In this document: one piece after another, positions 15,320 to 24,159 of the stretch | Layout of the letters: every line of letters begins with the position of its first letter | Numbering within the stretch: the first letter of the stretch is position 1 | DNA from: a virus | IMG/VR virus record: IMGVR_UViG_3300034102_000850 | Coordinates: 1 to 26,731 of that record | DNA: 26,731 nt | Reading direction: 5' to 3' (one strand) | Notes under the pieces: model-generated | Database searches by the model: none | The model's input: only the letters and a program-made list of their open reading frames with translations | What the model was told of the DNA's origin: nothing | Program-made: the position numbers and the translations under genes

Positions 15320-18300
15320 TTAAAATGTTCCGCAGTCGATGACATCGGTCCAAACTGGTACACCTTGAGCAGTAGTGGTTAAAATTGCATTACTAGTTTG
15401 CTGATTGGTTCCAGTATATGGAGTTTCATAATCGCTGCCTGCTGTACTCTGTATGGCATCGGTACTATTTCCGTACAATATACCTCTAGCATTAAATTGG
15501 CCGGCACCAGTACCACCGCTTGATACACTTAGTTCGTTTTCGAACAATACTGTACCGCGCAATGTCAACTGGTTAGCACTTACGTTACCTTCAACATTTA
15601 AGTTTTCACCTACGCCCATACCTCCTTGAACTACCACAGTACCTGTGGTAGAATCAACACTACTAATACCAGCAGTGAATCTAGTTTGAGCATTTGCTTC
15701 TAAACTTGTAAATCTACCTGAGGCTCGTGTTGTTGCACCAATGTTAACGTTATTAATGTTGCCAAGTGTTGAAGGATTTAAAATAAATCCACCTTGTGGT
15801 TCAATGATAACACGACCAGTACCCTGCGGACTAATAACAAAATCGTTGTTTTCACCACTGGTGTTTAAAGATGTTAATGTTAAGTTTCCGTTTACTGTTA
15901 AGTCAGAATCTAAAATTACATCGCCGGTAACTGTTAAATCTGTAGCGACGGTAGTTAGACCACCAAGACTTCCCATGTTAATGCTGGTTGCGGCGCCACC
16001 AAAGTAAATTGTTTCCGCTGTAGTATCTGCAAGGAAGAATGTTGTATCTGTTACAGCCAATGTTGATACGCTACTGTCGCTGGAACCCACTGTAATTTGT
16101 CCTGCTACTGCAAGGTTATTTCTAACATTAGTAGATCCACTTAACGCACCAATGTTAACTGTTGTGGCATCACCACCAAAGTTAATTGTTTGGGCAATGT
16201 TGTTTAATAGATCAAATACTGTGCTTTCTGTTTCAACACTTTGTCCAACGTTTGTACCGCCTTGGAAATTAAAACTTGTACCGTCAAAACTAATTGTACC
16301 ACCGGCTAAGTCAATTGTACCGCCGCTTAGATATAAATCACGGAAACGATTTGTTGAACTACCTAAGTCGTAGGATACATTATCTGCTGGAAGAATATGG
16401 TTACTTACAGTAGTGATTCCAGTAACATTCAATGCACCTGCAATATTAGTTGCACTGCCAGGAGCAGCCACGTTAACAGTGTTAGCACCACCGGCAAAGT
16501 TTACTACAGTAGCATTGGTATTAATTAAATTAAATGTTGATTGATTAGTTGTTAAGTCGCCGCCTCTAATTTCAACGTCTGCATTTGCTTGTAGAGCATT
16601 TTTAACAATAGTAGTGCCAGTGGTTGCACCAATATTAACAGTTGTACCGGCACCTGCAAAATTAACTGTTTCTGCAACAGCATTGATTAGGTTAAAGGTA
16701 GTTTGATTTGTTGTTAGGTCGCCACCTTTGATTTGAACGTCTAGTTCAAAAGTGGCCTGGCCGTCAACTGTCAATGCATTGTTAACTGTGGTGGTACCAG
16801 TGGTAGAACCAATTTCTACAACTGTGGCAGCACCGCCCATGTATAAGTTTTCTGCTGTTGTGTTAGCAAGATAGAATGTTGTATCTGCTGAATCAATAGT
16901 TGAAGTCGATCCTGCCGAACTTCCTACTGTTATTTTTCCATCTACATTCAGATCATTCTTAACGTTGGTAGAACCACCTGTACTACCAATGTTAACCTGT
17001 GTGCCTGCGCCTGCTAAGTTTAGCGTAGTAACAGTGCTGTTTAACAAGTTAAATGTTGTTTGACTTGTGGTAATATCACCACCGTCAATGTTTACATCTA
17101 AGTCCACATCCAAGTTGTTTCTTACAGTTGTTGTGCCGCTGGCTGCACCAATTTGTAATGTTGTTGCCGCATCAGCAAAGTTGATAGTTGTAGGTGTTTG
17201 TAGTAAATTAAATGACGTCTGATCAGTGATAATGTCACCACCTTTAACAGTGATATCACCATTAAAGTTTACCATGGTTCCTGCAAAATCTACAGTACCT
17301 GCTGAGTTACCAATGTTAGTTGCCAAGGCAGCGCCAGCAAAGTTAACAGTGGTTGCTGTGGTGTTAAACAAATTCAAAGTTGTGTTGGTAGTACTGACAG
17401 TGTCACCGTCAACTTGTAAATTTTCGCCGGCAACAAGATTGTTGTTAACAGTGGTTGTGCCTAGGGTAGAACCAATACCCACTACACTTGCACTGCTACC
17501 TATGTTAAGAGTAGTAGCACCGCTGGTTACAAAATTGAATACGCTTTGATTAGTGGTTATCTCTCCGCCGTTGACTGCTAGATCGCCGTCTACTTGTACA
17601 ATTTGATTACGTAATTGAATAGTGCCTGTGGTTGCACCAACAACAACACTAGTTGCCGCTTGACCGATATTCAATGTGGTAGCAGTATCATTAATTAAAT
17701 TAAATGTTGTTTGATCTGTTAATAAATCGCCACCTTGTATTAAGATATCAAATGCAAATGTAGCACTGCCATTAACTTGTAGATCGTTGGCAGTTACATC
17801 TCCGTTGATGGCATTGATAATAACGCTACTTGTATCGCTGAATACACTACCTTTAATGTCTGCAACAATACCTGTGGGTACTTCTAACATGTTATTAATT
17901 GTAGTAACGCCAAATACACTACCAATGTTCAATGTGTCTGCGGCACCGGCAAAATTAATTGTGTTGGCTGTATTATTAACTAGATTCAATGCGATTGCAT
18001 TAGTATCAATGTTGGCTGTTGCTCCAGTGAACACACCGTTAAGCGTAACATCACCATTGGCTTGAAAGTTATTTCTTACAGTAGTTGTACCGTTTGCCGC
18101 ACCTAACGTATCTACAGCACCAATTTCTATTGTAGTTGCATCTCTAGCAAAGTTTACAGTTTCAACATACTGATCAAGTATACTAAATGTTGTTACACCG
18201 CCAGTGATAATTGGAGCAGTTCCTTGATATGCAAATGTTGTAATAACACCAGTGTTGTCACTTGGTTCAGTACCAACACCACCTGGTAAAACTTTAGGTG

Positions 18301-21300
18301 TATTAACAGCAGTAACACCGATTACAATATCGTTGCCTGTAGGAGGTAATGATCCTAGTGCGCCGCCGTCAAGACCGCCTAACGCAGTACCTCTAATGTA
18401 TAGCAAATCACCTACAAACGGTGTTGCGTTTGCAACCCAACCTTTACCTCCAGAAAGTAATGTTACTCTTACAATGTTACCGGTATCGAATTCAAATTCA
18501 ATTTCAAAACTTGCATCCATACCGTCTGTAGTAGTTGTCTGCCCGCTTTGGCCTGCGTTGGCAGAATTTCCAATAATACCAGATGCAACTATACTTGTAG
18601 TAGGTTTAGCAGAAATACTGTTTCCACCAATTCTAACTACACCATCGATATCTGTGTTATTCTTGATAGTCGTAGTACCAGAGGCTGCGCCAATATTAAC
18701 TGCCGTTGCTGTGACGCCAAAGTTAATTGTTTCAACAGTGTCTGGATATAAATTTTGTATTAAGTTATCACTAATAACGTCGCCGTTGGTAATTAAATTA
18801 TTGGTAACTTGAATTTCATCATTAATTGTAACAGTACTTAATACACTACCAATTGTTACGTTACCGTTTGGAAATAGTGCTGTTTCAGTAACTTTGTCAA
18901 CGCCTGCAACTTTAAATGCATTTCCTGATAACACATCAATATTTTGATTTGCAGTAAATGCGTTAGTGGCATCAACCCAGTTAAATGTTTTGTCGCTGGT
19001 GCCTTTAATTGTAATACCCGCACCGTCTGCTGTTGTGTCTGTAGGGCTTGCAGTACTGGCTAATTCGATGTTTTTGTCGTCTACTGATAGCGTAGTCGAG
19101 TTAATAGTAGTTGTAGTACCGTTTACTGTCAAATCGCCTGACACTGTCAAATTGTTTCTAACAGTGGTAGTTCCTGTTGTAGCACCAATTGCAACAGTTG
19201 TTGCGGCGCCACCAACATTTAATGTTGTGGCTGTTGTGTTTAATAAATTAACTGTTGTTGCAGTTGTTGTGATATCTCCACCGTTAACTGCTAAGTCACC
19301 GGTGAGTACTGTATTGCCGGTGACATTTAAATCTGTACCAATGTTAACACTGCCTGCAACGCCCACACCACCTGTGACAACTAATGCACCGTTGGTAGAT
19401 GTTGTACTTGCTGTAGTTAAAGGAATAGTTACTGCTGTTCTAGTAATACCAGCACTCTTAACACTTCCATTGCCTGTGGCATTTTCTGTGTAAAATTCTA
19501 GTTCACCGTTACTAGCACCTGGACTTGTTTCAGGAACGATGTAGGTAAATCCGTCAACAGATTTGACTCCTCCTAGAGAACCCCAAGCACTTGCGGCATA
19601 ACCTTCAAATGTTGAAAGTTCGCTGTTGTAGCGAATCATACCAGTTACAGCCGTTGGACGCTGTGAAATATTACCTACTGGAATTATAAAACTTCCAGTG
19701 CCGTTGGATATTACTGTATCTGCATACAATGTTCTCCAGTTTTGTCCAATAGAACCTAAATCATACGTGTCTGTGACATCTGGTACTAGATTACTTGTAA
19801 AGTCAGCAACAACTGTTACTGTATCTAATGTTTGATTACCAATAGTGATGTTGCCGCCAATTGTTACATCTCCAGTGACATCTAAGTTTCCTGTAATATT
19901 AGTATCGGCATTAATGTTAACTGTAGAAGATCCGCTAGGATCCATTACAATGTTGCCTGTTGCAGTACTAATAGTGTTTCCTGCTAGTATAAGATTTCCA
20001 GTGCTGACAGTTGTTGGATTAACTATTGTGGTGTTAGCGCCATCTGTAAAATTAATACCAGTTAAACTAGTAACATCAAATGATGGAGCCTGGAATGATA
20101 CATTACCAGTGTCAAAGTCCACAGTAAACAAATCACCAATACGATAATTTCCTGCTTGGTCAACACTATTATAAAATACTCTACCACCGTTAACTTCGAT
20201 AACTTCATTGGCTTGTACTACTGTACTCTTGTTATTAGATAAATCAGCACCTGTGCCAATATAGGAAAAATTGTGTGCCATGATGTTCATGCTAACATCT
20301 ACACCATCGGCTTTGATTCCTTGATTACCATAGACGTTTGCACTAGCAATTGAACGCAGTTCTGCGGCAAATTCTGCTCGGTCGTATCTTGTAATGCTGG
20401 TAGCAACACCGCCGGTGCTGGAACGAATGTCTTGTGTGATGCCAGCATCATCTAATATAGTTGTGCTGCCGTTTGCGCCGTCCATGTGCAGTAGCAATTT
20501 AGTAGAACCATCGCCCACAAATGCAGTTGTGTTAGGTGTAAAGGTTGTGGTGTATCTTGCTAGACCTTTGGTAATTCTAAATTCGTCAATGTATCCAGCA
20601 AATGCTGTTGTACCGTTGTATTGAGCACCAACTACTAACGGCTTTGCAGAGCCATAGTTGGTTGTGTCAGTGTAAGTATTAGTAGATACTACACCATTTA
20701 TAAAGAATCTTGTTACGCCGCTGGCACGACTGATGGCAAGATGATTCCAAGCATTGTTAGTATGAGTATTACTACTTGTTAATACAAATGCGCCATTTAC
20801 AAATAATCTTAAATTGCCAGCACCGTTGGACTGAACAGCAACGGAATCTTCATTCAAGATTGTTCTTGTGTCAAACAAGAATTGTGTAGACACTGCTGTT
20901 TTATAGAACCAGCCTTCAATGGTGAAATCGTCTGTGCCAAAGCCATAATTTGTATCTGAAGCAATGCTGAGATAGTCACCGGTGCCGTCTAATAATAAAC
21001 TAGATGCGCCAAATTTTTGCTGTGCAGTACTAAGTTGTGCATTACCAGATACAGTTATTGTATTGCTGGCTCTTGCTACGTCTGCGTTGGTTAAGAATCC
21101 TGCAACACTTCCGTCTAGTGTATATCTGCTGCCTGAAACTGCTTCAATAACACCGCTGGCTAACACTGTTACGTTGTCGTCATCGTAGAAACTTAGTGTG
21201 TTTCCCACATTGAATGTTCCAGTGATTCCAGATAGTTCAATATAAGTTTTACCGTCGGCTGCACGGCCAGTAGCACCCACCACGCCTTCAATAGCAAGAT

Positions 21301-22252
21301 CTGCAAAATATGTAAAACAAGTTAACCATTCACTGCGGGCGCCGTTCTTCATTATCAACGCACGACTGTTTGGTACAATAAATGTACATTCGTTAAACAA
21401 CATTGCGGCTTCGATGCTTGACCTTGATACTTTAGATCCGTCAACTAATGCGCCACGGCCAGCATCGCCTGCGGCATATCCGTAGGGATCTGCACTGCTG
21501 GTAACACTGCCACGGTTTAATACTGTAACTCTTTCAATATAAGGACTGCGTAAGGCAATAGTTATGTTTTCTGCAAATCTAAATGCATAACCAGTGTCAT
21601 TGATGTTGTTGTAAAACATTTCACCAATGGTAAGATCGCTAACGCCTGTGTCGCCTTCTAATAAAAATCCGTCTAGATCTTCTGTAGTGGTGCTTGGAAC
21701 AATCTTTGTAGAACGAATTCCAGTACCAACAACGCTAACACCTTGAGGAACTGTTAACGGAAAATCTTCTTCAAATGTTCCTGGACCAATTTTAACTGTA
21801 TCTCCACTAACTGCCACGCTTAATGCTTGTGCAACAGTGGCAAACGATGTGCTTGGTGTTGTACCTAGTGCAGAGTCGATTCCGTTTGTGCCTACATAGT
21901 AGACATTTCCTTGACTGCGGTTTACTGATAGTGTATCCCAGTAAGTAGCATTTGTTGGAAGATTACCTGTGGTTTCTATCAATGAAATATATAAAGCATC
22001 TTGATATCTAACTACTGTATTAGCCGGGTATGTTGTTAGGGCGTTGTACGGAGTTGGATCCCAATCAACACCTTCGGTCATTAGATCAAAATTACTCGAT
22101 GTGGCAGTGAAGTTTATGCCGGCTGTATGAGAACTAATACAAACATAACTGTTTGCACCGTATTTTACAACATCGTCTTTGGTGTAGGCTGTGCCTGTTA
22201 CCCAAGGGCCTTTCCAACTAAATTTAATTTTTCCTAGATTAATCATGCTCAT
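15320..22252 (-). CDS. Large tail fibre protein with CBM-like, beta-helix, LamG-like and ~14-copy repeat region, 2310 residues
   Basis: Domains in order: a chitin-binding-like segment WKGPWVTGTAYTKDDVVKY (13-31) with a second at 64-107 (WDPTPYNALTTYPANTVVRY); a beta-helix-like region (115-320, DTVKIGPGTFEEDFPLTVP, VSVVGTGIRSTKI); a concanavalin/LamG-like domain (411-567, SLLLDGTGDYLSI, DDFTIEGWFY, WNHLAISRASG, YIDEFRITKG); ISQRPTAVTGMIRYNSE (862-878); about 14 copies of a 50-56-residue beta repeat (985-2110); and an end with SSGGTGAGQFNARGILYGN (2244-2262). Carbohydrate-binding folds suggest a host-surface adhesin; no catalytic site is seen. AAGGA overlaps the stop of the 71-residue gene upstream, so it is in the same operon. 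The ATG at 22252 was chosen for this site; a second Met two codons in is possible. Confidence 0.9.
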   Translation of the reverse strand: MSMINLGKIKFSWKGPWVTGTAYTKDDVVKYGANSYVCISSHTAGINFTATSSNFDLMTEGVDWDPTPYNALTTYPANTVVRYQDALYISLIETTGNLPTNATYWDTLSVNRSQGNVYYVGTNGIDSALGTTPSTSFATVAQALSVAVSGDTVKIGPGTFEEDFPLTVPQGVSVVGTGIRSTKIVPSTTTEDLDGFLLEGDTGVSDLTIGEMFYNNINDTGYAFRFAENITIALRSPYIERVTVLNRGSVTSSADPYGYAAGDAGRGALVDGSKVSRSSIEAAMLFNECTFIVPNSRALIMKNGARSEWLTCFTYFADLAIEGVVGATGRAADGKTYIELSGITGTFNVGNTLSFYDDDNVTVLASGVIEAVSGSRYTLDGSVAGFLTNADVARASNTITVSGNAQLSTAQQKFGASSLLLDGTGDYLSIASDTNYGFGTDDFTIEGWFYKTAVSTQFLFDTRTILNEDSVAVQSNGAGNLRLFVNGAFVLTSSNTHTNNAWNHLAISRASGVTRFFINGVVSTNTYTDTTNYGSAKPLVVGAQYNGTTAFAGYIDEFRITKGLARYTTTFTPNTTAFVGDGSTKLLLHMDGANGSTTILDDAGITQDIRSSTGGVATSITRYDRAEFAAELRSIASANVYGNQGIKADGVDVSMNIMAHNFSYIGTGADLSNNKSTVVQANEVIEVNGGRVFYNSVDQAGNYRIGDLFTVDFDTGNVSFQAPSFDVTSLTGINFTDGANTTIVNPTTVSTGNLILAGNTISTATGNIVMDPSGSSTVNINADTNITGNLDVTGDVTIGGNITIGNQTLDTVTVVADFTSNLVPDVTDTYDLGSIGQNWRTLYADTVISNGTGSFIIPVGNISQRPTAVTGMIRYNSELSTFEGYAASAWGSLGGVKSVDGFTYIVPETSPGASNGELEFYTENATGNGSVKSAGITRTAVTIPLTTASTTSTNGALVVTGGVGVAGSVNIGTDLNVTGNTVLTGDLAVNGGDITTTATTVNLLNTTATTLNVGGAATTVAIGATTGTTTVRNNLTVSGDLTVNGTTTTINSTTLSVDDKNIELASTASPTDTTADGAGITIKGTSDKTFNWVDATNAFTANQNIDVLSGNAFKVAGVDKVTETALFPNGNVTIGSVLSTVTINDEIQVTNNLITNGDVISDNLIQNLYPDTVETINFGVTATAVNIGAASGTTTIKNNTDIDGVVRIGGNSISAKPTTSIVASGIIGNSANAGQSGQTTTTDGMDASFEIEFEFDTGNIVRVTLLSGGKGWVANATPFVGDLLYIRGTALGGLDGGALGSLPPTGNDIVIGVTAVNTPKVLPGGVGTEPSDNTGVITTFAYQGTAPIITGGVTTFSILDQYVETVNFARDATTIEIGAVDTLGAANGTTTVRNNFQANGDVTLNGVFTGATANIDTNAIALNLVNNTANTINFAGAADTLNIGSVFGVTTINNMLEVPTGIVADIKGSVFSDTSSVIINAINGDVTANDLQVNGSATFAFDILIQGGDLLTDQTTFNLINDTATTLNIGQAATSVVVGATTGTIQLRNQIVQVDGDLAVNGGEITTNQSVFNFVTSGATTLNIGSSASVVGIGSTLGTTTVNNNLVAGENLQVDGDTVSTTNTTLNLFNTTATTVNFAGAALATNIGNSAGTVDFAGTMVNFNGDITVKGGDIITDQTSFNLLQTPTTINFADAATTLQIGAASGTTTVRNNLDVDLDVNIDGGDITTSQTTFNLLNSTVTTLNLAGAGTQVNIGSTGGSTNVKNDLNVDGKITVGSSAGSTSTIDSADTTFYLANTTAENLYMGGAATVVEIGSTTGTTTVNNALTVDGQATFELDVQIKGGDLTTNQTTFNLINAVAETVNFAGAGTTVNIGATTGTTIVKNALQANADVEIRGGDLTTNQSTFNLINTNATVVNFAGGANTVNVAAPGSATNIAGALNVTGITTVSNHILPADNVSYDLGSSTNRFRDLYLSGGTIDLAGGTISFDGTSFNFQGGTNVGQSVETESTVFDLLNNIAQTINFGGDATTVNIGALSGSTNVRNNLAVAGQITVGSSDSSVSTLAVTDTTFFLADTTAETIYFGGAATSINMGSLGGLTTVATDLTVTGDVILDSDLTVNGNLTLTSLNTSGENNDFVISPQGTGRVIIEPQGGFILNPSTLGNINNVNIGATTRASGRFTSLEANAQTRFTAGISSVDSTTGTVVVQGGMGVGENLNVEGNVSANQLTLRGTVLFENELSVSSGGTGAGQFNARGILYGNSTDAIQSTAGSDYETPYTGTNQQTSNAILTTTAQGVPVWTDVIDCGTF
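15923..19300 (-). repeat. About 14 copies of a ~53-residue GGDxTTxQTTFNLxN repeat
   Basis: Residues 985-2110 of the 2310-residue protein are mostly copies of GGD(I/L)TT(N)Q(T)TFNLxN, then TTxN(F/I)AGAAT, then VxIGxxxGTTTVRNN. Copies begin near residues 991, 1161, 1350, 1412, 1507, 1562, 1617, 1671, 1724, 1787, 1843, 1897, 2005 and 2065. The central ones are head to tail with a 52-56-residue period; the early and late ones are degenerate or interrupted (DLGSSTNRFRDLY at 1962-1974, a GGKGW insert near 1268). This gives an extended beta shaft. Confidence 0.88.
20552..21022 (-). other. LamG/concanavalin-A-like lectin domain
   Basis: Residues 411-567 show the typical order FGASSLLLDGTGDYLSI, FTIEGWFYKT, LRLFVNGAFVLTS, WNHLAISRASGVTRFFING, and GYIDEFRITKGLARYT. 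This jelly-roll family often binds glycans. It sits between a beta-helix-like segment and the beta-repeat shaft, an unusual position for a ligand-binding module in a fibre whose tip should be C-terminal. Confidence 0.85.
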
Positions 22253-22264
22253 TTTATATTTCCT

Positions 22265-22480
22265 TTAGTACTTGAATACAAGTCTACCGTTATCGTCTAT
22301 AACAAATTCTCCGTCGCTGATTCCGATAAAATAATCGCGATAATTTTCTTCTTGGTCGCCGTTTTGTATGTCAACATCATCATCGTTGCTACGAGTATGA
22401 ATTAACTCGCCTTCGGCATTTACATTAAATCCGTAAAACGTTGTTGTATGTTCTTGACGACCTATGAATTTATTTGTCAT
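22265..22480 (-). CDS. Small acidic protein of unknown function
   Basis: This is a 71-residue protein with a very acidic middle (NDDDVDIQNGDQEENYRDY) and a C-terminal strand pair, GEFVIDDNGRLVFKY. There is no membrane segment or cysteine. I do not recognise a family. The start overlaps the stop of the 109-residue gene as ATGA, and the stop TAA overlaps the AAGGA Shine-Dalgarno sequence of the 2310-residue fibre, so it is firmly part of the fibre operon. It could be a minor virion component or an assembly factor for the large fibre that follows; both are guesses from position. Confidence 0.75.
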   Translation of the reverse strand: MTNKFIGRQEHTTTFYGFNVNAEGELIHTRSNDDDVDIQNGDQEENYRDYFIGISDGEFVIDDNGRLVFKY

Positions 22481-22806
22481 ACTGTGATCTCCAATACGCT
22501 AACTGCTACATCGCTCGATGTGGCTGTATCTGTCTGTACATACAATGTGCTACTTTCTGTAAGCACTAATTTTTGATCGCCGCCCATGGCTGCTAGTGCA
22601 GTGCCTGCGGGAATTCTAGCACCTTTAACAATGTTAATTTGTGTAGCGCCTTTTTCTAAAATAATATCTGCTGTTACCGTTCCAGTAGTATTATTTGAAA
22701 TGTTAATACCAATCACTGTGGCTTTTGTTACACTGTTGGTAGTGTACACAATCGTTGGAGTTGTGCCTACGTCTGCTGTTATTTGATTGTTGAATACGTT
22801 TGCCAT
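22477..22806 (-). CDS. Small beta-rich virion-like protein, paralogue of the 110-residue neighbour
   Basis: This 109-residue protein consists almost wholly of alternating strands: ATVIGINISNNTTGTVTADI, then IVKGARIPAGTALAAMGGDQKLVL, then STLYVQTDTATSSDVAVSVLEI. The same order (strand with N.S/NT, IPAG, K.VL, GD/S...A.A.S.....V.VS) is seen in the 110-residue protein at 24801-25133, so the two look like diverged paralogues. The pattern suits a small jelly-roll or immunoglobulin-like decoration protein; location on the virion is inferred. There is no signal peptide or cysteine. It overlaps the next gene by four bases (ATGA) and starts 7 bases after the 404-residue gene. Confidence 0.78.
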   Translation of the reverse strand: MANVFNNQITADVGTTPTIVYTTNSVTKATVIGINISNNTTGTVTADIILEKGATQINIVKGARIPAGTALAAMGGDQKLVLTESSTLYVQTDTATSSDVAVSVLEITV

Positions 22807-22813
22807 GTTCTTA

Positions 22814-24028
22814 TTATCCTAGGGCAATAGCAAAAGCAATCGCATCGTCATCATGCAACATACGATTCCACGCTACACCGTTATAGTTTTCTAAACGCTG
22901 AGTATCAGTGTTTAAACGAATTGTACCTGTTCTTGCAAGCACTGGGCGTTCTGCCGTTGTTCCTACTGGAACAATAAATCCTGCTTGTCCTAGTACAACA
23001 ACTTGACCTGTGCCTGCTGTGTCAAATTCTAAATCTGCATTACTGCGGAAAGTTCTAATAGTATTTCCAACAATTTCAATTTGATCGTTTAAGAAACTAC
23101 CAACAACAGTAATATTTCCAACGCTAAGTCCATCTACAAATACATCGTCAAAGTAGCCCGATCGCCACGGTTTTGCTATTGTTCCTAGGTCGTAGGTAGA
23201 TGCTGTGTTAGGAATAATACTAGAATTTACATCTGCACCGAACACTACGTTATCAGTGTCTGCATTACCAATGTTGATGCTACCACCAAGATTGATATCT
23301 CCGGTAACACCCAAATCACCGTTTACTTGTAGATTATTACGTACAGTAGTAGTGCCGCTGAGAGGAGCACCAATAGTAATAGTAGATGCGGCACCAAATG
23401 CGTTTATAGTTGAAGCATCGGCATTGAATAAGTTAAATGTGCTTGCATTAGTAGTAAGGTCACCGCCTTTAATCTGCAAGTCTTTATTGATTACTACATC
23501 ACTTCTAAAGGTAGTTGTACCTGTGCTGGAAGCAAATACTAATGTTTCGGCGGCGCCAAACGCACTAACAGTTGTGGCTGTGCCGTCAAATACGTAAAAA
23601 GATGTTTGGTTAGTATTTAGATAATTTCCGTTGACTGCTAGATTCTTAGAAATCTCAGTGTCGTTATTGATTTTTACTTTATCAAATATCGTAGGCGCTT
23701 GTAATTCTAAACTGCCAACAGTTGATTGAATTATGTTGCCGTTGATGTTTACATTGTCAATTTCTGCATAAGCATCGTAAGATGCATTGGGCTTGACTAA
23801 TAGTTGATTGCTTCGAGTTGTGCCGACAACGTCTAAGGGATATGCTGGGTTTGGATTTCGAATACCTACATTACCGGTCCAAGTAAGAGGATCTGTGGAT
23901 GCAAGTACATCCGCGGCATGAGAATTAACATCAAGATAGATCAGGTTGCTTTCAAAGCGTAAGTTAACTCCATCACGAGTTAAATTCTCTTTGAGCAACG
24001 GACCCGAAATACGACCGATTTCCGGCAT
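22814..24028 (-). CDS. Fibre-like structural protein with two beta-repeat modules
   Basis: This 404-residue protein opens with MPEIGRISGPLLKENLTRDG, an N-terminus that may anchor it. Residues 54-70 (VGIRNPNPAYPLDVVGT) match the fibre lead-in GIGTxxPxxxLDVxGT. Two copies of the beta module seen in the 2310- and 3596-residue proteins lie at about 136-186 and 187-238. Then come TYDLGTIAKPWRSGYF (278-293), as in other fibres here, and TTAERPVLARTGTIRLNTD (357-375), the Q/ERP..G.IRYNT motif shared with the 213- and 2310-residue proteins. It is probably a short fibre or linker subunit. An AAGGAG lies 6 nt before the ATG, behind a hairpin-bearing leader and a late box at 24130-24137, so it begins a transcription unit that can run into the giant fibres. 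Confidence 0.83.
   Translation of the reverse strand: MPEIGRISGPLLKENLTRDGVNLRFESNLIYLDVNSHAADVLASTDPLTWTGNVGIRNPNPAYPLDVVGTTRSNQLLVKPNASYDAYAEIDNVNINGNIIQSTVGSLELQAPTIFDKVKINNDTEISKNLAVNGNYLNTNQTSFYVFDGTATTVSAFGAAETLVFASSTGTTTFRSDVVINKDLQIKGGDLTTNASTFNLFNADASTINAFGAASTITIGAPLSGTTTVRNNLQVNGDLGVTGDINLGGSINIGNADTDNVVFGADVNSSIIPNTASTYDLGTIAKPWRSGYFDDVFVDGLSVGNITVVGSFLNDQIEIVGNTIRTFRSNADLEFDTAGTGQVVVLGQAGFIVPVGTTAERPVLARTGTIRLNTDTQRLENYNGVAWNRMLHDDDAIAFAIALG
23315..23623 (-). repeat. Two copies of the shared beta module in the 404-residue protein
   Basis: Copy one runs from NGNYLNTNQTSFYVFDGT to STGTTTFRSD, and copy two from IKGGDLTTNASTFNLFNAD to SGTTTVRNNLQVNGD. Both contain an unusual AFGAA in place of the FAGAA of the large fibre, so they look like duplicates of each other. 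Confidence 0.8.
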
Positions 24029-24034
24029 TGCGCT

Positions 24035-24040
24035 CTCCTT
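24035..24040 (-). promoter_or_regulatory. Strong Shine-Dalgarno site AAGGAG for the 404-residue gene
   Basis: AAGGAG lies 6 nt before the ATG at 24028 and fixes this start. It sits five bases downstream of a small hairpin, so access could be affected by leader folding. Confidence 0.8.
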
Positions 24041-24045
24041 AGACC

Positions 24046-24126
24046 CCGTGTTTCACGGTTAACCACCTTGCATAGCGGGTTTACCACTGTTTAATTGTTC
24101 AGCAGACACATGTCGGCAGTGAACAA
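24046..24126 (-). promoter_or_regulatory. Structured late leader: two hairpins before the 404-residue gene
   Basis: In the minus-strand RNA, TTGTTCA (24120-24126) can pair with TGAACAA (24095-24101), with GAC/GTC pairing inside. Nearer the gene, CCGTG and CACGG (24046-24058) form a 5-bp hairpin with an AAA loop just before the AAGGAG. With a start near 24124 the first hairpin would sit at the extreme 5' end of the mRNA. It could slow decay or affect ribosome entry; neither is shown. Confidence 0.5.
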
Positions 24127-24129
24127 CTG

Positions 24130-24137
24130 TATTTAGC
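24130..24137 (-). promoter_or_regulatory. Late-promoter-like box GCTAAATA
   Basis: On the minus strand this is GCTAAATA followed by C, identical to the box in front of the gp14-like gene. It lies in the 131-base gap between the 213- and 404-residue genes, the largest gap in the cluster. The predicted start is near 24124, giving a 96-nt leader. Confidence 0.55.
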
Positions 24138-24159
24138 GGTTTGGTAAAATAAGGAGTGG

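Noticed and set aside
20552-21022. Glycosidase or depolymerase in the 2310-residue fibre
   Set aside because: The LamG-like and beta-helix-like regions show no recognised catalytic residue pair, so only a binding or structural role is supported.
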